The notes under the pieces: generated by a model
Databases searched by the model: none
What the model saw: only the letters and a program-made list of their open reading frames with translations
What the model was told of the DNA's origin: nothing
Position numbers and translations under genes: made by a program
In this document: in pieces, positions 12,003 through 22,001 of the stretch
Position numbering within the stretch: position 1 is the stretch's first letter
How the letters are laid out: each line of letters opens with the position of its first letter
Source: Spiroplasma monobiae MQ-1
Lineage (GTDB): Bacteria; Bacillota_I; Bacilli_A; Mycoplasmatales; Mycoplasmataceae
NCBI RefSeq assembly: GCF_002865545.1
Contig: NZ_CP025543.1
Coordinates: forward strand, 62,001 to 126,000
Direction of reading: 5' to 3'
Length of the DNA stretch: 64,000 nucleotides

Positions 12003-12236
12003 ATGAAAAAAGATATTATTAAAACATTTAGTAAAAACATGAAAAGAATAAGGGTAAATGCACAACTAACACAAGAAGAATTAAGTTTCAGCTCTGAACT
12101 ACATAGAAATTATATTTCTGATGCTGAAAGAGGAAAGAGAAATATATCTCTTAAGTCAGTTGAAAAAATCGCAAAAGCTTTAAATGTTGAACCAATTGAA
12201 TTTTTTAGGGAAATAGAAGAAGAAAAAGAAAATTAA
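12003..12236 (+). CDS. Small XRE-family HTH regulator
   Basis: 77-residue protein consisting almost entirely of a Cro/C1-type helix-turn-helix: MKRIRVNAQLTQEELSFSS, then the recognition-helix region HRNYISDAERGKRN and LKSVEKIAKALNVEP. It has no effector domain, so it probably works as a DNA-binding dimer. It starts 3 bases after the whiA stop and ends in a bidirectional terminator, so it is the last gene of the hprK-lgt-trxB-lgt-whiA run. Its target is unknown. Confidence 0.85.
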   Translation: MKKDIIKTFSKNMKRIRVNAQLTQEELSFSSELHRNYISDAERGKRNISLKSVEKIAKALNVEPIEFFREIEEEKEN

Positions 12237-12264
12237 AAAAATAGAACCTAGGTTCTATTTTTTT
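12236..12264. terminator. Bidirectional intrinsic terminator
   Basis: Near-perfect palindrome (aaatagaacc-ta-ggttctattt) flanked by A-run and T-run, so it can stop transcription from both sides. It lies between the XRE gene and the convergent rhodanese-like gene. Confidence 0.85.
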
Positions 12265-12658
12265 AATATAAAACTACTTTTGTTAACTTGTCAAAGTTAG
12301 GATCATTTCTTATGCTTTTGTAACCCTCGTAAAATAGATAGGACTTAAACCCTTTTTGTCTTAAGTTTTTGTAAACTGAAAGATGGCTTCTTGAATCTTC
12401 ATCTATAATTAAAATCTTTGAATTTTTATCTAAAACCTTAAAATACTTAAAATTGAAACTTGTTACTGGTATGTTTAAAGAACCTTTTAGGTGATTTTCG
12501 CCATAAGAAATAGAATTTCTAATATCTACAACTTGTCAATTTTTACTCTTTAAAATATGATTTAACTTTTTGCTGCTTTTAGTTTTATATTTTTGTTTAA
12601 AGGCATTAGTTCTAAACAATTTATCAATAAATTTAAATACATAATCTAATCATTGCAT
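12263..12658 (-). CDS. Rhodanese-like domain protein without catalytic Cys
   Basis: 131 residues on the minus strand, with TGA codons read as Trp (MQWLDY..., NWQVVDIRN). The rhodanese fold pattern is visible: WQVVDIRNSISYGENHLKGSLNIP matches the usual substrate-loop approach, and the last helix reads KNLRQKGFKSYLFYEGY. Active rhodaneses carry a Cys where this protein has IIDEDSRS, so it probably does not transfer sulfur and may be a regulatory or structural version. A GGTGAT-like ribosome binding site precedes the start. It shares a terminator with the XRE gene. Confidence 0.75.
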
Positions 12659-12751
12659 CTATTAATCACCAAAATTATTATATATTGAAATAATGGAATT
12701 TGCTTTAATCTATTAGATAATGATAAAATATTTTTATAAGAGGAAAGAAAA

Positions 12752-13366
12752 ATGAGAATTACACCAGAACAAGAGTTTAACAACATCAACAATTTAGCAA
12801 ATACCAAACCCAGAAGAAGTCCATTGGGAGCTTTTATTTGATATTTAAGTTTCTTTTTGGTCATTCCGTTGTTTGTTCATATAGCTAATATAAACAAATT
12901 AAAAAGATTGAATATAAAGGTTTCAGAAGCAGAATCTGGCATAGATGTTCAACTTAAAAAAAGAAGAGACACAATAATAAAGTTAATTGAATCAGTCCAA
13001 GGTGGCATGAAATTTGAAAAGGAAATGCTTACCAACCTAACCTCAATGAGAACTGGGGTTGGGATTAAAGACTTAGGGAAAAATGCTTCAATGCTTGATA
13101 AAGTGTCTAAACAAGTAACGATGCAATTAGAAAATTATCCTGAAATTAAATCAACAGAATTAGTTCAAGAGTTGATGAAAACTACTTCAAGTATAGAAGA
13201 TGATATTTCAGCTTCAAGAAGAATTTACAATTCAAATACAAGTATTTTTAATCAGGCCTTAAATACCTATCCAATAAATGCAGCGGCAGCACAATTGGGA
13301 TATAAGTTTAAATCCTTATTTGAAATAACTGATTTTGAAAGACAAGATGTAAAGATTGAATTTTAA
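12752..13366 (+). CDS. lemA: LemA family membrane protein
   Basis: 204 residues with one hydrophobic segment near residues 25-45 (LGAFIWYLSFFLVIPLFVH), then a long helical domain beginning INKLKRLNIKVSEAESGIDVQLKKRRDTI, the LemA family signature. The end carries SRRIYNSNTSIFNQALNTYP, also typical. LemA proteins form a helical bundle outside or beneath the membrane; their function is poorly defined. One TGA (12840) is Trp. Start ATG 12752 follows AGAGGAAAG. The DUF3137-type gene at 13448 is its usual partner. Confidence 0.9.
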
Positions 13367-13386
13367 TATAAATTAAAAAAATATTT

Positions 13387-13415
13387 TTTTGGATATGAAA
13401 TATCCAAAATTTTTA
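13387..13415 (+). terminator. Intrinsic terminator after lemA
   Basis: ttttggatat-gaa-atatccaaaa hairpin followed by TTTTT. It sits in the gap to the DUF3137 gene, which also has its own strong Shine-Dalgarno. Confidence 0.75.
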
Positions 13416-13447
13416 TATGAATGATATTCGTTTGGGGGGAAAGAAAA

Positions 13448-14488
13448 ATGAATTTAAACAAAATTGATCAAGAATTATTTTTTGATTTAAAAAATGCTTT
13501 TGAGGGAGATCGAAGCGTAATGGGCGCTGCAAGAGCACTTATTATAAAAAAAATTATAACCATTATAGGATTAACATTATCAGTACTAGCACTTTTTTCG
13601 GGACTTATATTACTATTTTTAGGTGTTCAATACATTGGGCCAGAAAATATTGTGACAAAGATTGGAATTGTATTATTAATTTTGAGTATTTTTTTACTTC
13701 CAATATTTTTGATTCTTATGCTTTTGGGGTTGGAAAGGTCGAGTAAAAAATTGAATGAAGCTATAAATGAAAAGGGAAAACTTCCAGCTATTTATAAGAG
13801 TTTTTATTCTTCAAAAAAAGAACTTAAAGATGCATTTAATTTTAACTTAAAACTAGTTAATACAAATCCATCCCCAAAAAAAATTTATTCTCAATTTCAT
13901 CAATCATATTTAAGTTCTCTAACTCCACCTATTTATAATAGGTCTTTGAATTCTTTAGATTTTATTTTTAATGATAAAATTGCAAAATTTCAAATACAAC
14001 AACCACTTATTTTTTCAAGTAGGCGCAGGACAATGAGAAATTCTACGGTTAGTTATAAAAGAAAAGAAATAAAGGTTTCTATGGATGTTTTATATATGGA
14101 CCACTCAGAATTCCAAACTATTGCAAAAAATCTTAGAATAAAAAAGGCAAAAGTTCTTAAAGGTGAATATAGATCTGAGTCTGTTGAATTTAACAATAAA
14201 TACTCAACAAACATTCCGGCAAATCATATTGGTGGTGCTAAATTCCTTAGTCCCGTCGCTTTAGACACCCTGGCAAATATAAACGATAATAACTTTTTTG
14301 ATTTAGGTATATTTGAGAATATATATGTGGAAAAAGTGTTTATGAAAAAACAAATTGCACCAGTTGGTCTTTTCGACTTTACTAAACTTAAAAGTAAAAA
14401 ATCAATATTCGAATTGATGTCTGCAAAAATGCACCAAGAATATGAAATGCTTAAGCTTTCTATGGCTTATTTATCTTTTGTTAAATAA
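13448..14488 (+). CDS. DUF3137-type membrane protein
   Basis: 346 residues: a short cytoplasmic N-terminus, two adjacent hydrophobic segments (about residues 38-65 and 75-98), then a soluble domain of about 240 residues. A DUF3137 assignment rests on this layout and on adjacency to lemA, where such genes are often found; the sequence match is moderate. The start is placed at ATG 13448 because a GGGGGGA Shine-Dalgarno sits 7 bases upstream; an earlier in-frame ATG at 13421 has none. Function unknown. Confidence 0.7.
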   Translation: MNLNKIDQELFFDLKNAFEGDRSVMGAARALIIKKIITIIGLTLSVLALFSGLILLFLGVQYIGPENIVTKIGIVLLILSIFLLPIFLILMLLGLERSSKKLNEAINEKGKLPAIYKSFYSSKKELKDAFNFNLKLVNTNPSPKKIYSQFHQSYLSSLTPPIYNRSLNSLDFIFNDKIAKFQIQQPLIFSSRRRTMRNSTVSYKRKEIKVSMDVLYMDHSEFQTIAKNLRIKKAKVLKGEYRSESVEFNNKYSTNIPANHIGGAKFLSPVALDTLANINDNNFFDLGIFENIYVEKVFMKKQIAPVGLFDFTKLKSKKSIFELMSAKMHQEYEMLKLSMAYLSFVK

Positions 14489-14499
14489 AATACATTATG

Positions 14500-14529
14500 G
14501 AATGATTGAGATAAAATCATTCTTTTTTT
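14500..14529 (+). terminator. Intrinsic terminator after the DUF3137 gene
   Basis: gaatgatt ... aatcattc stem followed by a run of seven Ts. Confidence 0.75.
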
Positions 14530-14574
14530 ACCAAAAATTGTAGTATTATATAGATATTGAATGGAGGCCTTGTA

Positions 14575-14847
14575 ATGAATTTACTTGCAAGCACAACAGC
14601 AAACCAAATAATTCTAGGTTTTGAAATTCTAGCTTTAATCGTTTCTGTATTTATGATAATAATTGGTTTGATTCAAAATAAAAGTTCTCAAACTGGGTTG
14701 AGTGCTTTAAATGGTGGTAACGATGAACTTTTCTCTAACTCAAAAGAAAGAGGAATGGATAAAACTACTTCAATATGAATGTTTAGTTTAGGAATCACAT
14801 TATTTATAATCACAATTGCAATAGGAATTATTTCAAACACTGTTTAG
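14575..14847 (+). CDS. secG: SecG, preprotein translocase subunit
   Basis: Small subunit of the SecYEG protein-conducting channel. 90 residues with two hydrophobic helices (about 10-35 and 65-88) separated by a polar loop containing the SecG-like GLSALNGGNDELF segment. One TGA (14776) is Trp. The start ATG 14575 follows a GGAGG at 14563-14567. rnr follows directly, the common secG-rnr-smpB order in Firmicutes, which supports the assignment. Confidence 0.88.
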
Positions 14848-14882
14848 AAAATAATGGTGTTTTTTTGATAGAAAGAAATGTT

Positions 14883-16979
14883 ATGAAAAATACAATACTA
14901 TCTCGTGTAAAGGAAAAAGAAAAGTTACATTTAAATGATTTAACAAAGAGTGTTAAAGCAGATTATGAAAGTGTAACAAACACGCTTAAAGAACTTCAAG
15001 AAGAGCATTTAATTGGTTGAACAAAGGAAAATGTTTTATATTTTGTTGGTGAAAAGTATAAAATTGGTTCGGTTAAAATAAATGACAAGGGATTTGGTTT
15101 CATTAAAGAATTCAATAGTGAAGATGAAGATTTTTTTGTGCCTCCAAATGCACTTAATGGTTGTATTTCTTCTGATGAAGTAATCTTTACAGTACAAAAA
15201 GAAAAAGATGACAGACTAAAAGCGATTGTTGAAGATATTGTCTTAAGAACAAAAACATCACTTGTTGGAGAAATAAGAAAAAGCGGCGATGGCAGATTCT
15301 TGGATTTCATTCCAAATGAACCTGGTTTTAAAAACTACAGAATAGTTATGATTAATGGAAAAGATTTTAATTTAAAAGAAGATTTAATAATAAAAGTTAA
15401 GATTTTAAACGTTAGGGATAGAAAACTTTTTGTAAGAATTCAAAAAATAATTGGAGATGCAAATAAAGCTGTAGATAGAATTATTTCTATTGCATATGAA
15501 TATGAAATTAAACCTGAATTTAATAAATTAACCATTGAAAACGCCAATGAAGTTGCAAAACCAATTGATTATAATGACCCTAAAGTCAAAAGAAGAATGT
15601 CAAATTCTTTAGTTAATAAAAACCTTGTAACAATAGATGGAGCGGATTCAAAAGATTTAGATGATGCTGTTTATGTTGAAAAGACAAATGATGGTTATAA
15701 ATTAATGGTTGCCATAGCTGATGTTAGTCACTATGTAACACCGTTTTCTCCACTGGATAATACAGCCTTGTTTAGGGGTAACTCTGTATATTTGGCAAAC
15801 AAAGTAATACCAATGTTGCCTGAAAAATTATCTAACGGAGTTTGTAGTTTAAATCCAAACGAAGAAAAACTATGTATGGTTGCTGAAATGGATTTTGATT
15901 TAAAAGGTAATGTTATAAAGAAAAAAGTTTATGAGTCAATTATGATCTCAAAAGCTAGATTAACATATAAAGAAGTTAATGATCTTTATGCAAGCGGTAA
16001 ATCAGACAGACCCAAAGATATAGTTGACATGTTAATGATTTCAAAAGAGTTACATGAAATCATCGATGCAGCAAGATCTGCTAGGGGTTCAATAGAGTTT
16101 GATGTTGCCGAACCAAAAATAATTTTAGATAAAGACTCAAATGTTATTGAAATTGCTAAACGAGAAAGAGGTATTAGCGAAAAACTGATTGAAAATTTTA
16201 TGGTTAGCGCAAACGAATGTGTAGCGACTGTGATTTTTGAAAAAGAATTACCATTTATTTATAGAAATCACGACGTTCCAAAAGAAGAAAATTTAATTGA
16301 ATGACATTCAATATTAAGAGCTTTAGGAATAAATGTAAAGTTAAATGATTTAGACAAAATAAATCCAAAAACAATTAAGAATGCTTTAGTTCAAATAGAA
16401 GACCAAATAACAGACCCTACAGAAAGAGATGTTATAAATGTAACTCTTCTTAAATTTATGGAAAAGGCAGCTTATGAATTAGAAAATATAGGACACTTTG
16501 GATTAGCAAGTGAATGTTATACACACTTTACAAGTCCGATAAGAAGATATAGTGACTTAATAGTTCATAGATATTTAAAACAATACCTTGTGGATAGAGA
16601 TTTAAGAGATTTTAAATTAGAACAAAATGAAAAATTTGTTTTAAAGGCATGTAGCATAATTAACGATACCGAAAAACAAGCCGTATCTGCTGAAAGAGAA
16701 GTTAATAAAGTTTGTATGGCTGAATATATGCAATCAAAAATCGGACAAGAGTTCGAAGGAATTGTTGCGGCTGTTTTAAAGTTTGGTATATTTGTTCAAT
16801 TGGATAATTGCGTTGAAGGTTTAATTCATATTTCGGAATTGGCTGATTTCACATTTGATGAAAAAACAAATATTATGGTTAACAAACAAAACAAAGTATT
16901 TAGACTCGGACAAAAAATTAAAATAAAAGTTAAAAATGCTGATGTTAAAAAAAGAATTATAGACTTTGTGCTTGTATAA
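14883..16979 (+). CDS. rnr: Ribonuclease R
   Basis: 3'-5' exoribonuclease that degrades structured RNA and acts with tmRNA/SmpB on non-stop messages. 698 residues: N-terminal winged-helix and cold-shock parts (about 1-210), the RNB catalytic domain with DGADSKDLDDAVYV near residue 252, and an S1 domain at the end (about 617-690, EGIVAAVLKFGIFVQLDN). TGA codons at 15019 and 16302 are Trp. Start ATG 14883 has a modest AGAAAG site; an in-frame TTG at 14865 is a possible alternative. smpB follows 13 bases downstream. Confidence 0.95.
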
Positions 16980-16992
16980 TGGTGGTGAAAAA

Positions 16993-17433
16993 ATGGGAGA
17001 GCATGTTTTATTAAAAAATAAAAGAGCATATTATGATTATGAAATTTTAGATACTTGAGAAGCAGGGATAGTTTTGACTGGTCCTGAAATAAAATCTATT
17101 AGAAATAAGGATGTATCTATAAACGAATCTTTCATTTTGATCAGAAAAGGTCAAGTAGAAATCTTAAATATGAACATTAAAGATTATGAGTTTGCAAACA
17201 ACATTAAGCAAGATTCTACAAGAAACAGAGTTTTGTTGTTGCACAAAGAAGAGATAAAAAAAATTTTAAAAAGAGTACAGTTGGAAAATCTTACAATCAT
17301 TCCTATCAAACTTTATTTGAAAGGAAACTATGCAAAAATTGAAATTGGTTTGGGTAAAGGTAAAAAGACAATAGATAAAAGAGAAACAATTAAACAAAGA
17401 GATGTCGAAAGAAGATTAAAAAGAATAAAATAA
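16993..17433 (+). CDS. smpB: SmpB, tmRNA-binding protein
   Basis: Delivers tmRNA to stalled ribosomes. 146 residues, normal length, with [20 protein letters not shown] at the start, a [19 protein letters not shown] segment and a basic C-terminal tail ([21 protein letters not shown]). One TGA (17057) is Trp. It lies just after rnr, with GGTGGTGA as ribosome binding site. tmRNA lies about 700 bases downstream on the same strand. Confidence 0.96.
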
Positions 17434-17457
17434 AAAAATTCCTTAAGGAATTTTTTT
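17432..17457. terminator. Intrinsic terminator after smpB
   Basis: Palindromic stem (attcc-ttaa-ggaat core) flanked by seven As and seven Ts; it can also serve the minus-strand gene ending at 17512. Confidence 0.85.
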
Positions 17458-17511
17458 ATTTTTCTTAACAATTGCTATGATCAACACCAGAGACCCAAAA
17501 TTAATATTTAA

Positions 17512-17727
17512 TTATTCCATTTCATAAGTTTCTACATTTTCTTCATGGTTATTTGTTTTTTTATTACCTAGAATTATAATTCCACTTGTTAGTGTAAGTC
17601 CTCCCGAAAAAAAACCGAAAAACACACCAGAAAAACCACTTAATATTAAAATTAATCCTAAAAATCCATTAAATATAATCCCTGCAATTGCACCTATAAA
17701 TCCAAAATTCTTTCCTGTTTTATTCAT
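17512..17727 (-). CDS. Small Gly-rich membrane protein
   Basis: 71 residues with two hydrophobic, glycine-rich segments (about 8-30 and 33-53) joined by a tight turn, ending in an acidic tail (NNHEENVETYEME). No family is recognised. The two helices with GxxxG-like spacing resemble small hairpin membrane proteins. It lies 43 bases downstream of another small minus-strand gene and may share its transcript. Confidence 0.55.
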   Translation of the reverse strand: MNKTGKNFGFIGAIAGIIFNGFLGLILILSGFSGVFFGFFSGGLTLTSGIIILGNKKTNNHEENVETYEME

Positions 17728-17770
17728 TTTAAATTCTTACCCTTCATATGTAAAAAATTACATTTTATAT

Positions 17771-18025
17771 TTATCTTCAAACATATACTAAAATATTAGC
17801 TGGTTTACCACATCCACAAGTTCCGCAATTTTCACTAATTTCTTTTAATTCTATATTTGCTTTCAAATATTCAGAATAACCTAAATTCAAACTGTTAGAA
17901 ACATGTTCTCCTTTTTCAAGTGCCAATATAATTGTCTTTTGTTCTTTTAATAATTTTTCTAAATCATCTAAAGAATATTTAGACATATCTAAAATCTCAA
18001 TTGTGTTATTTAAATTTTTACTCAT
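17771..18025 (-). CDS. Small protein with C-terminal Cys cluster
   Basis: 84 residues when the TGA at 17777-17779 is read as Trp; the protein ends NILVYVWR. The N-terminal 60 residues are helical and acidic (SLDDLEKLLKEQKTIILALEKGEH), followed by NCGTCGCGKPAN, a CxxCxC cluster that could bind metal or be redox active. No family is recognised. An AAGAGG-type ribosome binding site precedes the ATG. It is divergent to tmRNA, with 88 bases between. Confidence 0.6.
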
Positions 18026-18099
18026 TTTAAATCCTCTTTTCCTAATATTATTTTAATGTATAAATCAAATAACAAATTTTATTTAGAGAAATATTGTTT

Positions 18100-18105
18100 T
18101 ATAAT
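18100..18105 (+). promoter_or_regulatory. -10 box of the tmRNA promoter
   Basis: Perfect TATAAT 9 bases upstream of the first tmRNA base, the expected distance for transcription to start at or just before the acceptor stem. No good -35 hexamer is visible. Confidence 0.65.
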
Positions 18106-18113
18106 ATAAATAT

Positions 18114-18526
18114 GGGGGTGTCCTGGTTTCGACAGGATACAACTGACCCATGACTGCAGTGGTTTGGTAGACCTAAATACTTCTAGGTTTGATAAAATGC
18201 AAACGAAGAAAAAAATGAATTTGAAATGCCAGCATTTATGATCAATAATGCATCAGCTGGAGTTGCTTTAGCAGCTTAATAAACTCTCGAAGTTTATAGC
18301 AGTTCAACGTTTATGGTTGTGTTTGTGCTTCATCCATTAACGTATTACCTAGCGCAATAGAACAAATGATTTTAGTGATAAATTTGTTTGAAACTCAATC
18401 ACTAACGCTATAAATTTAAATCTTGTTGACTCTGTTGGTTTATAGTGTAAGTTAGAGACGACTAAACTGTAGATGTCATCGGTTGGAGTATTTTGGACGC
18501 GGGTTCGATTCCCGCCATCTCCACCA
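18114..18526 (+). ncRNA. ssrA: tmRNA (SsrA)
   Basis: Rescues stalled ribosomes. The 5' end GGGGGTGTCCTGGTTTCGAC and the 3' end with a T-arm (GGGTTCGATTCC) and encoded CCA form the Ala-tRNA-like domain; the 7-bp acceptor stem pairs GGGGGTG with CATCTCC using two G-U pairs. The tag frame starts with GCA at 18199 and ends with TAA TAA at 18277-18282. It encodes 26 residues beginning ANEEKNEFEMPAF and ending GVALAA. Long tags of this kind are typical of mollicutes, where Lon rather than ClpXP degrades tagged proteins (known from Mesoplasma florum). Confidence 0.97.
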
Positions 18527-18570
18527 TTTTTTTATGTTTAATTGTTTTATAAGAAAGGAATGTAATTTTT

Positions 18571-20517
18571 ATGAATATTATAAATGTATTAATTGCATGT
18601 CTTTCTTATACAACAATTATTGCTTTTTGTTACACAATCTTTTGAGGTTTAACAAGACACTTATTTTCTAAACTAAAAATATATTATGAAATATTTTTGG
18701 GCTTTGTTTTAGGTTTTATTTCAACTTTTTCAATTATTTTAATTACACTATTGGGTGGTGAAAAATCTAATTTAGGCTTGACAATTCTTCTACCAACATT
18801 TTTATATTGGGTTTCCATAATATTTATTTCTCCAATGTCAAGCATAGGTATTTTGACTTGCAATATTTTAAATCTAGTTTTATTTTCATCTCTTTTTGGG
18901 GAATTTTTTGGAAAACCAAATGATGTTTGAACTATTACTATGTTGGTGTTAGCTTATGTGATTCCATTTATAATTTATTTGATAACAATATTTTGAAGAA
19001 AAATATCTAATTGATCAAATTGATCAATAACAACGATTATGCTTTTAACAGTTGGTATTGTAATGAGTTTACTGGAAATCAAAACAGCCATTGGAATAAC
19101 AAATTTAACAAATTTATTATTTTGATTGGGTAGTGGATATTTGGCATATGCATATATAACTGTTATCAACCAAATTTATTTACATGCTCTAAAATTACAA
19201 AATATTGTAATTTATGACAATATATATTACTTAAACTTTTCTTCTGCACATGAACAAATTCTAAACAAAATTCAAGAAGAAAAAACAAGATATGGAATTT
19301 ATTTAACATATTTTATTTCAAATTTTGAAAAATTTGAATCAAAAGTTAGTGGGCACATAAAAGAAGAAGTTGTTCATTCTGTTTCTGAACAAAGTTACAA
19401 TTTGATTAAAGAAAACTTTAATAATGCTATTTTCTTTAAACCAAATTACAAAACTTTTGGGGCTTTTATTCCATTTGAATTAAGTGAAGATTTTAATGAA
19501 AATAATAATAAGTATTTAGAAAATATAAAAAATATTTTTGCTCAAATAAATACAGAATTTAAAATTGATAATTACAAAATTTCTGTTAAGTTAAAATCTG
19601 TTTCTTCATATTATGGATTGCATTCAAATAATTTAGATACACTTCTTGAATATAACAGGCATGTTGCAAATGACTTGCTATTGACATATCAAGAAAAAAA
19701 TATTATTGTAAATCCTTTGGAAATAATAAAAGAGAAAAATCAAAATAAAAAAATGTTATCATTGAATGAAGTTACAAACCTTAACCAATTTGTAACTTTG
19801 TTTGAACCAATATATTCAACTAAGAAAAAAGATTTTGAGGCCTATTTCTTGAATGGTATGATTGATGGTATAGAAATAAATTCAGAGTTATTCACAGAAA
19901 AAAATAAACTGATTTTTGATATGGGATTAGGAAGTTTGTTTTTAAGATATATTGCACTACAAAATTTAAAGAAATTAAATAAGCAAAGTAAAAATATTAA
20001 AGATAAAACTATATTTATGGATTATGATAGTGACTACATTTCGAATGAAGATTTTGATGTTGTTGAATTTGTATTGAAACTTAAGAACTTAAAAATAGAT
20101 TTGACAAAACTTGTTTTAAACTTTGATTTAAATCGGGATGTTGATAATCAAAAGCTTCTTGAAAAAAATATTGAAAAATTAAAAAGTAACTCAATAAGAG
20201 TATCTGTTTCAAATTTTGGTTCATTAAAAACAGACTTTTCTCTTATAGGTTTCTATAAGCCTGACTTTATTTTCTTAGAAGGGGAAATTTCAAAAAAAAT
20301 TAATAGCGGAAAAGAAAATGAAAATATTGTTTTAGAAGGTTTAAAAATAGCTTCAAAAATAGATGCAAGTATAATTGCAACTTCTGTAAATAGTTATATA
20401 ATTTATAAACACCTAAAATCTTTGGGAGTAGAATTGTTAACGGGAGAACTTATCGGTAGCTCAATAGAGGCAAGAGAATCTATACCAGAAGAATTAAAAT
20501 ACCTATTAAATAAATAG
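18571..20517 (+). CDS. Membrane protein with degenerate GGDEF- and EAL-like domains
   Basis: 648 residues. The first ~215 hold about six hydrophobic segments. Residues ~240-395 resemble a GGDEF fold without its signature. Residues ~400-640 resemble an EAL phosphodiesterase: FEPIYSTKKKDFEAYF corresponds to QPI...EAL, VSVSNFGS near 547 to the DDFGxG strand, KPDFIFLEGE to the KID strand, IIATSVNS to AEGVE, and LGVELLTGELIGSSIE to the final QGY segment. Most metal and catalytic residues are replaced (DD to SN, Lys to Leu, AEGVE to ATSVN), so hydrolysis of c-di-GMP is unlikely; a sensor or scaffold role is an inference. mgtE starts 13 bases downstream. Confidence 0.7.
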
Positions 20518-20530
20518 ATGGAGAAATAAA

Positions 20531-21985
20531 ATGTTAGAAAAAGAAGATAATTTAAAAAGTCTTAGTGAACTAATTGAAAAGTTGGTTATTGATAATGATA
20601 TCAAAAAGCTTAGAGAGTTAGAAGAAGAACACTACCCACAAGATATTGCAGAGGCATTAGAAAATTTGGATGAGAAAATAGTAATTATATCTCTAAGGCT
20701 TTTTACAAATGATACAAGTAGTGAAATTTTTCCCCACCTTGATGCAGACCTTCAAGAAGAAATTATAAATAAAATGTCTTCTCAACAAGTTAGTGAACTA
20801 TTTGGTGAACTATATACAGATGACATTGTAGACATTTTGGAAGAAATGCCTTCAAATATAGTTAAAAAAATTCTAAGATCTTCAACCCCTGAAGCTAGAG
20901 CTCAAATAAACAATATTTTAAAATATAATGATGACACCGCTGGAAGTATAATGAGTGTTGACTATACAAGATTTAAAGTTTATTGAACTGTGACAGAAGC
21001 TATTGAAAAAATTAGAGAAAGAAATGAAGAATCAGAAGACCACAACACTTTTTATGTAGTCGATGATTTAAATAACTTAAAAGGAACTATAGAATTAAGG
21101 GACCTAGTTTTTTCAAAAGGTTCAGTATTGATTTCTGAAATAATGGATGAAAGAGTTTTGTTTGCATTTACAAAAGATGATCAAGAAACTGTTGTAGAAA
21201 AATTTAAGAAGTATGACATTACAACTTTACCTGTTATAAATGTACAACAAAAACTTGTTGGTATTGTTACAGTTGATGATGTAATAGATGTAATTGAAGA
21301 AGAAGTTACAGAAGATATTTATAAAATGGCAGGAATAAGCCCCACAGATGATGAATATTTTAAAACAAGTATTTGAAAAATGGTTAAATCAAGAAGTGTT
21401 TGACTGATGTTCTTAATGGTTTCGGCAACTCTTTCTCAAGTAATAATAACTTTGTTTTTAAATATTTATCATGCAGGAAGAGAAGTTGTAAATCCAGAAT
21501 CTAACAATCAAATAGAATATATTGTTACCATGTTGCTAACTCCTCTTTTAACTGTAATTTCAGGAACCACTGGTAATGCTGGTAGTCAATCTTCAACTAT
21601 GATAGTTAGAGCACTTTCTTTAAAAGAGGTTGAAACAAAAGATTATGCAAGAGTGATGTGAAAAGAATTTAGGGTTGCATCAATTACGGGGTTAATACTT
21701 GTTAGTGTTAACTTTGTTAGAATGGTTGTGATTTACTCTATTCAACAAAAAGGTGATCTAAATCAAGCGATATTATGATATACAATAGCTACATTGTCTA
21801 TTTCTATGTATATTTCTTTAATAATGGCCAAATTAATTGGAGGAACACTTCCTATAATTGCTAAAAAACTAAAATTAGACCCAGCCGTAATGGCGGCTCC
21901 TTTATTAACAACATTAGTAGATGCTTTATCTACTGCCATATTCTTTTCAATAGGATTAATATTTTTTACACAATTTATAAACTAA
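20531..21985 (+). CDS. mgtE: Magnesium transporter MgtE
   Basis: Mg2+ channel gated by intracellular Mg2+. 484 residues: N-domain superhelix (about 20-130, DIAEALENLDEK, LFGELYTDDIVDILEEMP), two CBS domains (about 135-265), and a C-terminal channel domain from about residue 290 with the characteristic TTGNAGSQSSTMIVRAL and PLLTTLVDALSTAIFF segments. TGA codons at 20984, 21374 and others are Trp. The upstream GGD/EAL-like gene is close enough to be co-transcribed. Confidence 0.95.
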
Positions 21986-22001
21986 AATAAGGAAAGCAAA
22001 A

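Noticed and set aside
18440-18526. A separate tRNA gene (T-arm and CCA near 18500-18526)
   Set aside because: This is the 3' half of the tmRNA tRNA-like domain; its acceptor strand pairs with 18114-18120.
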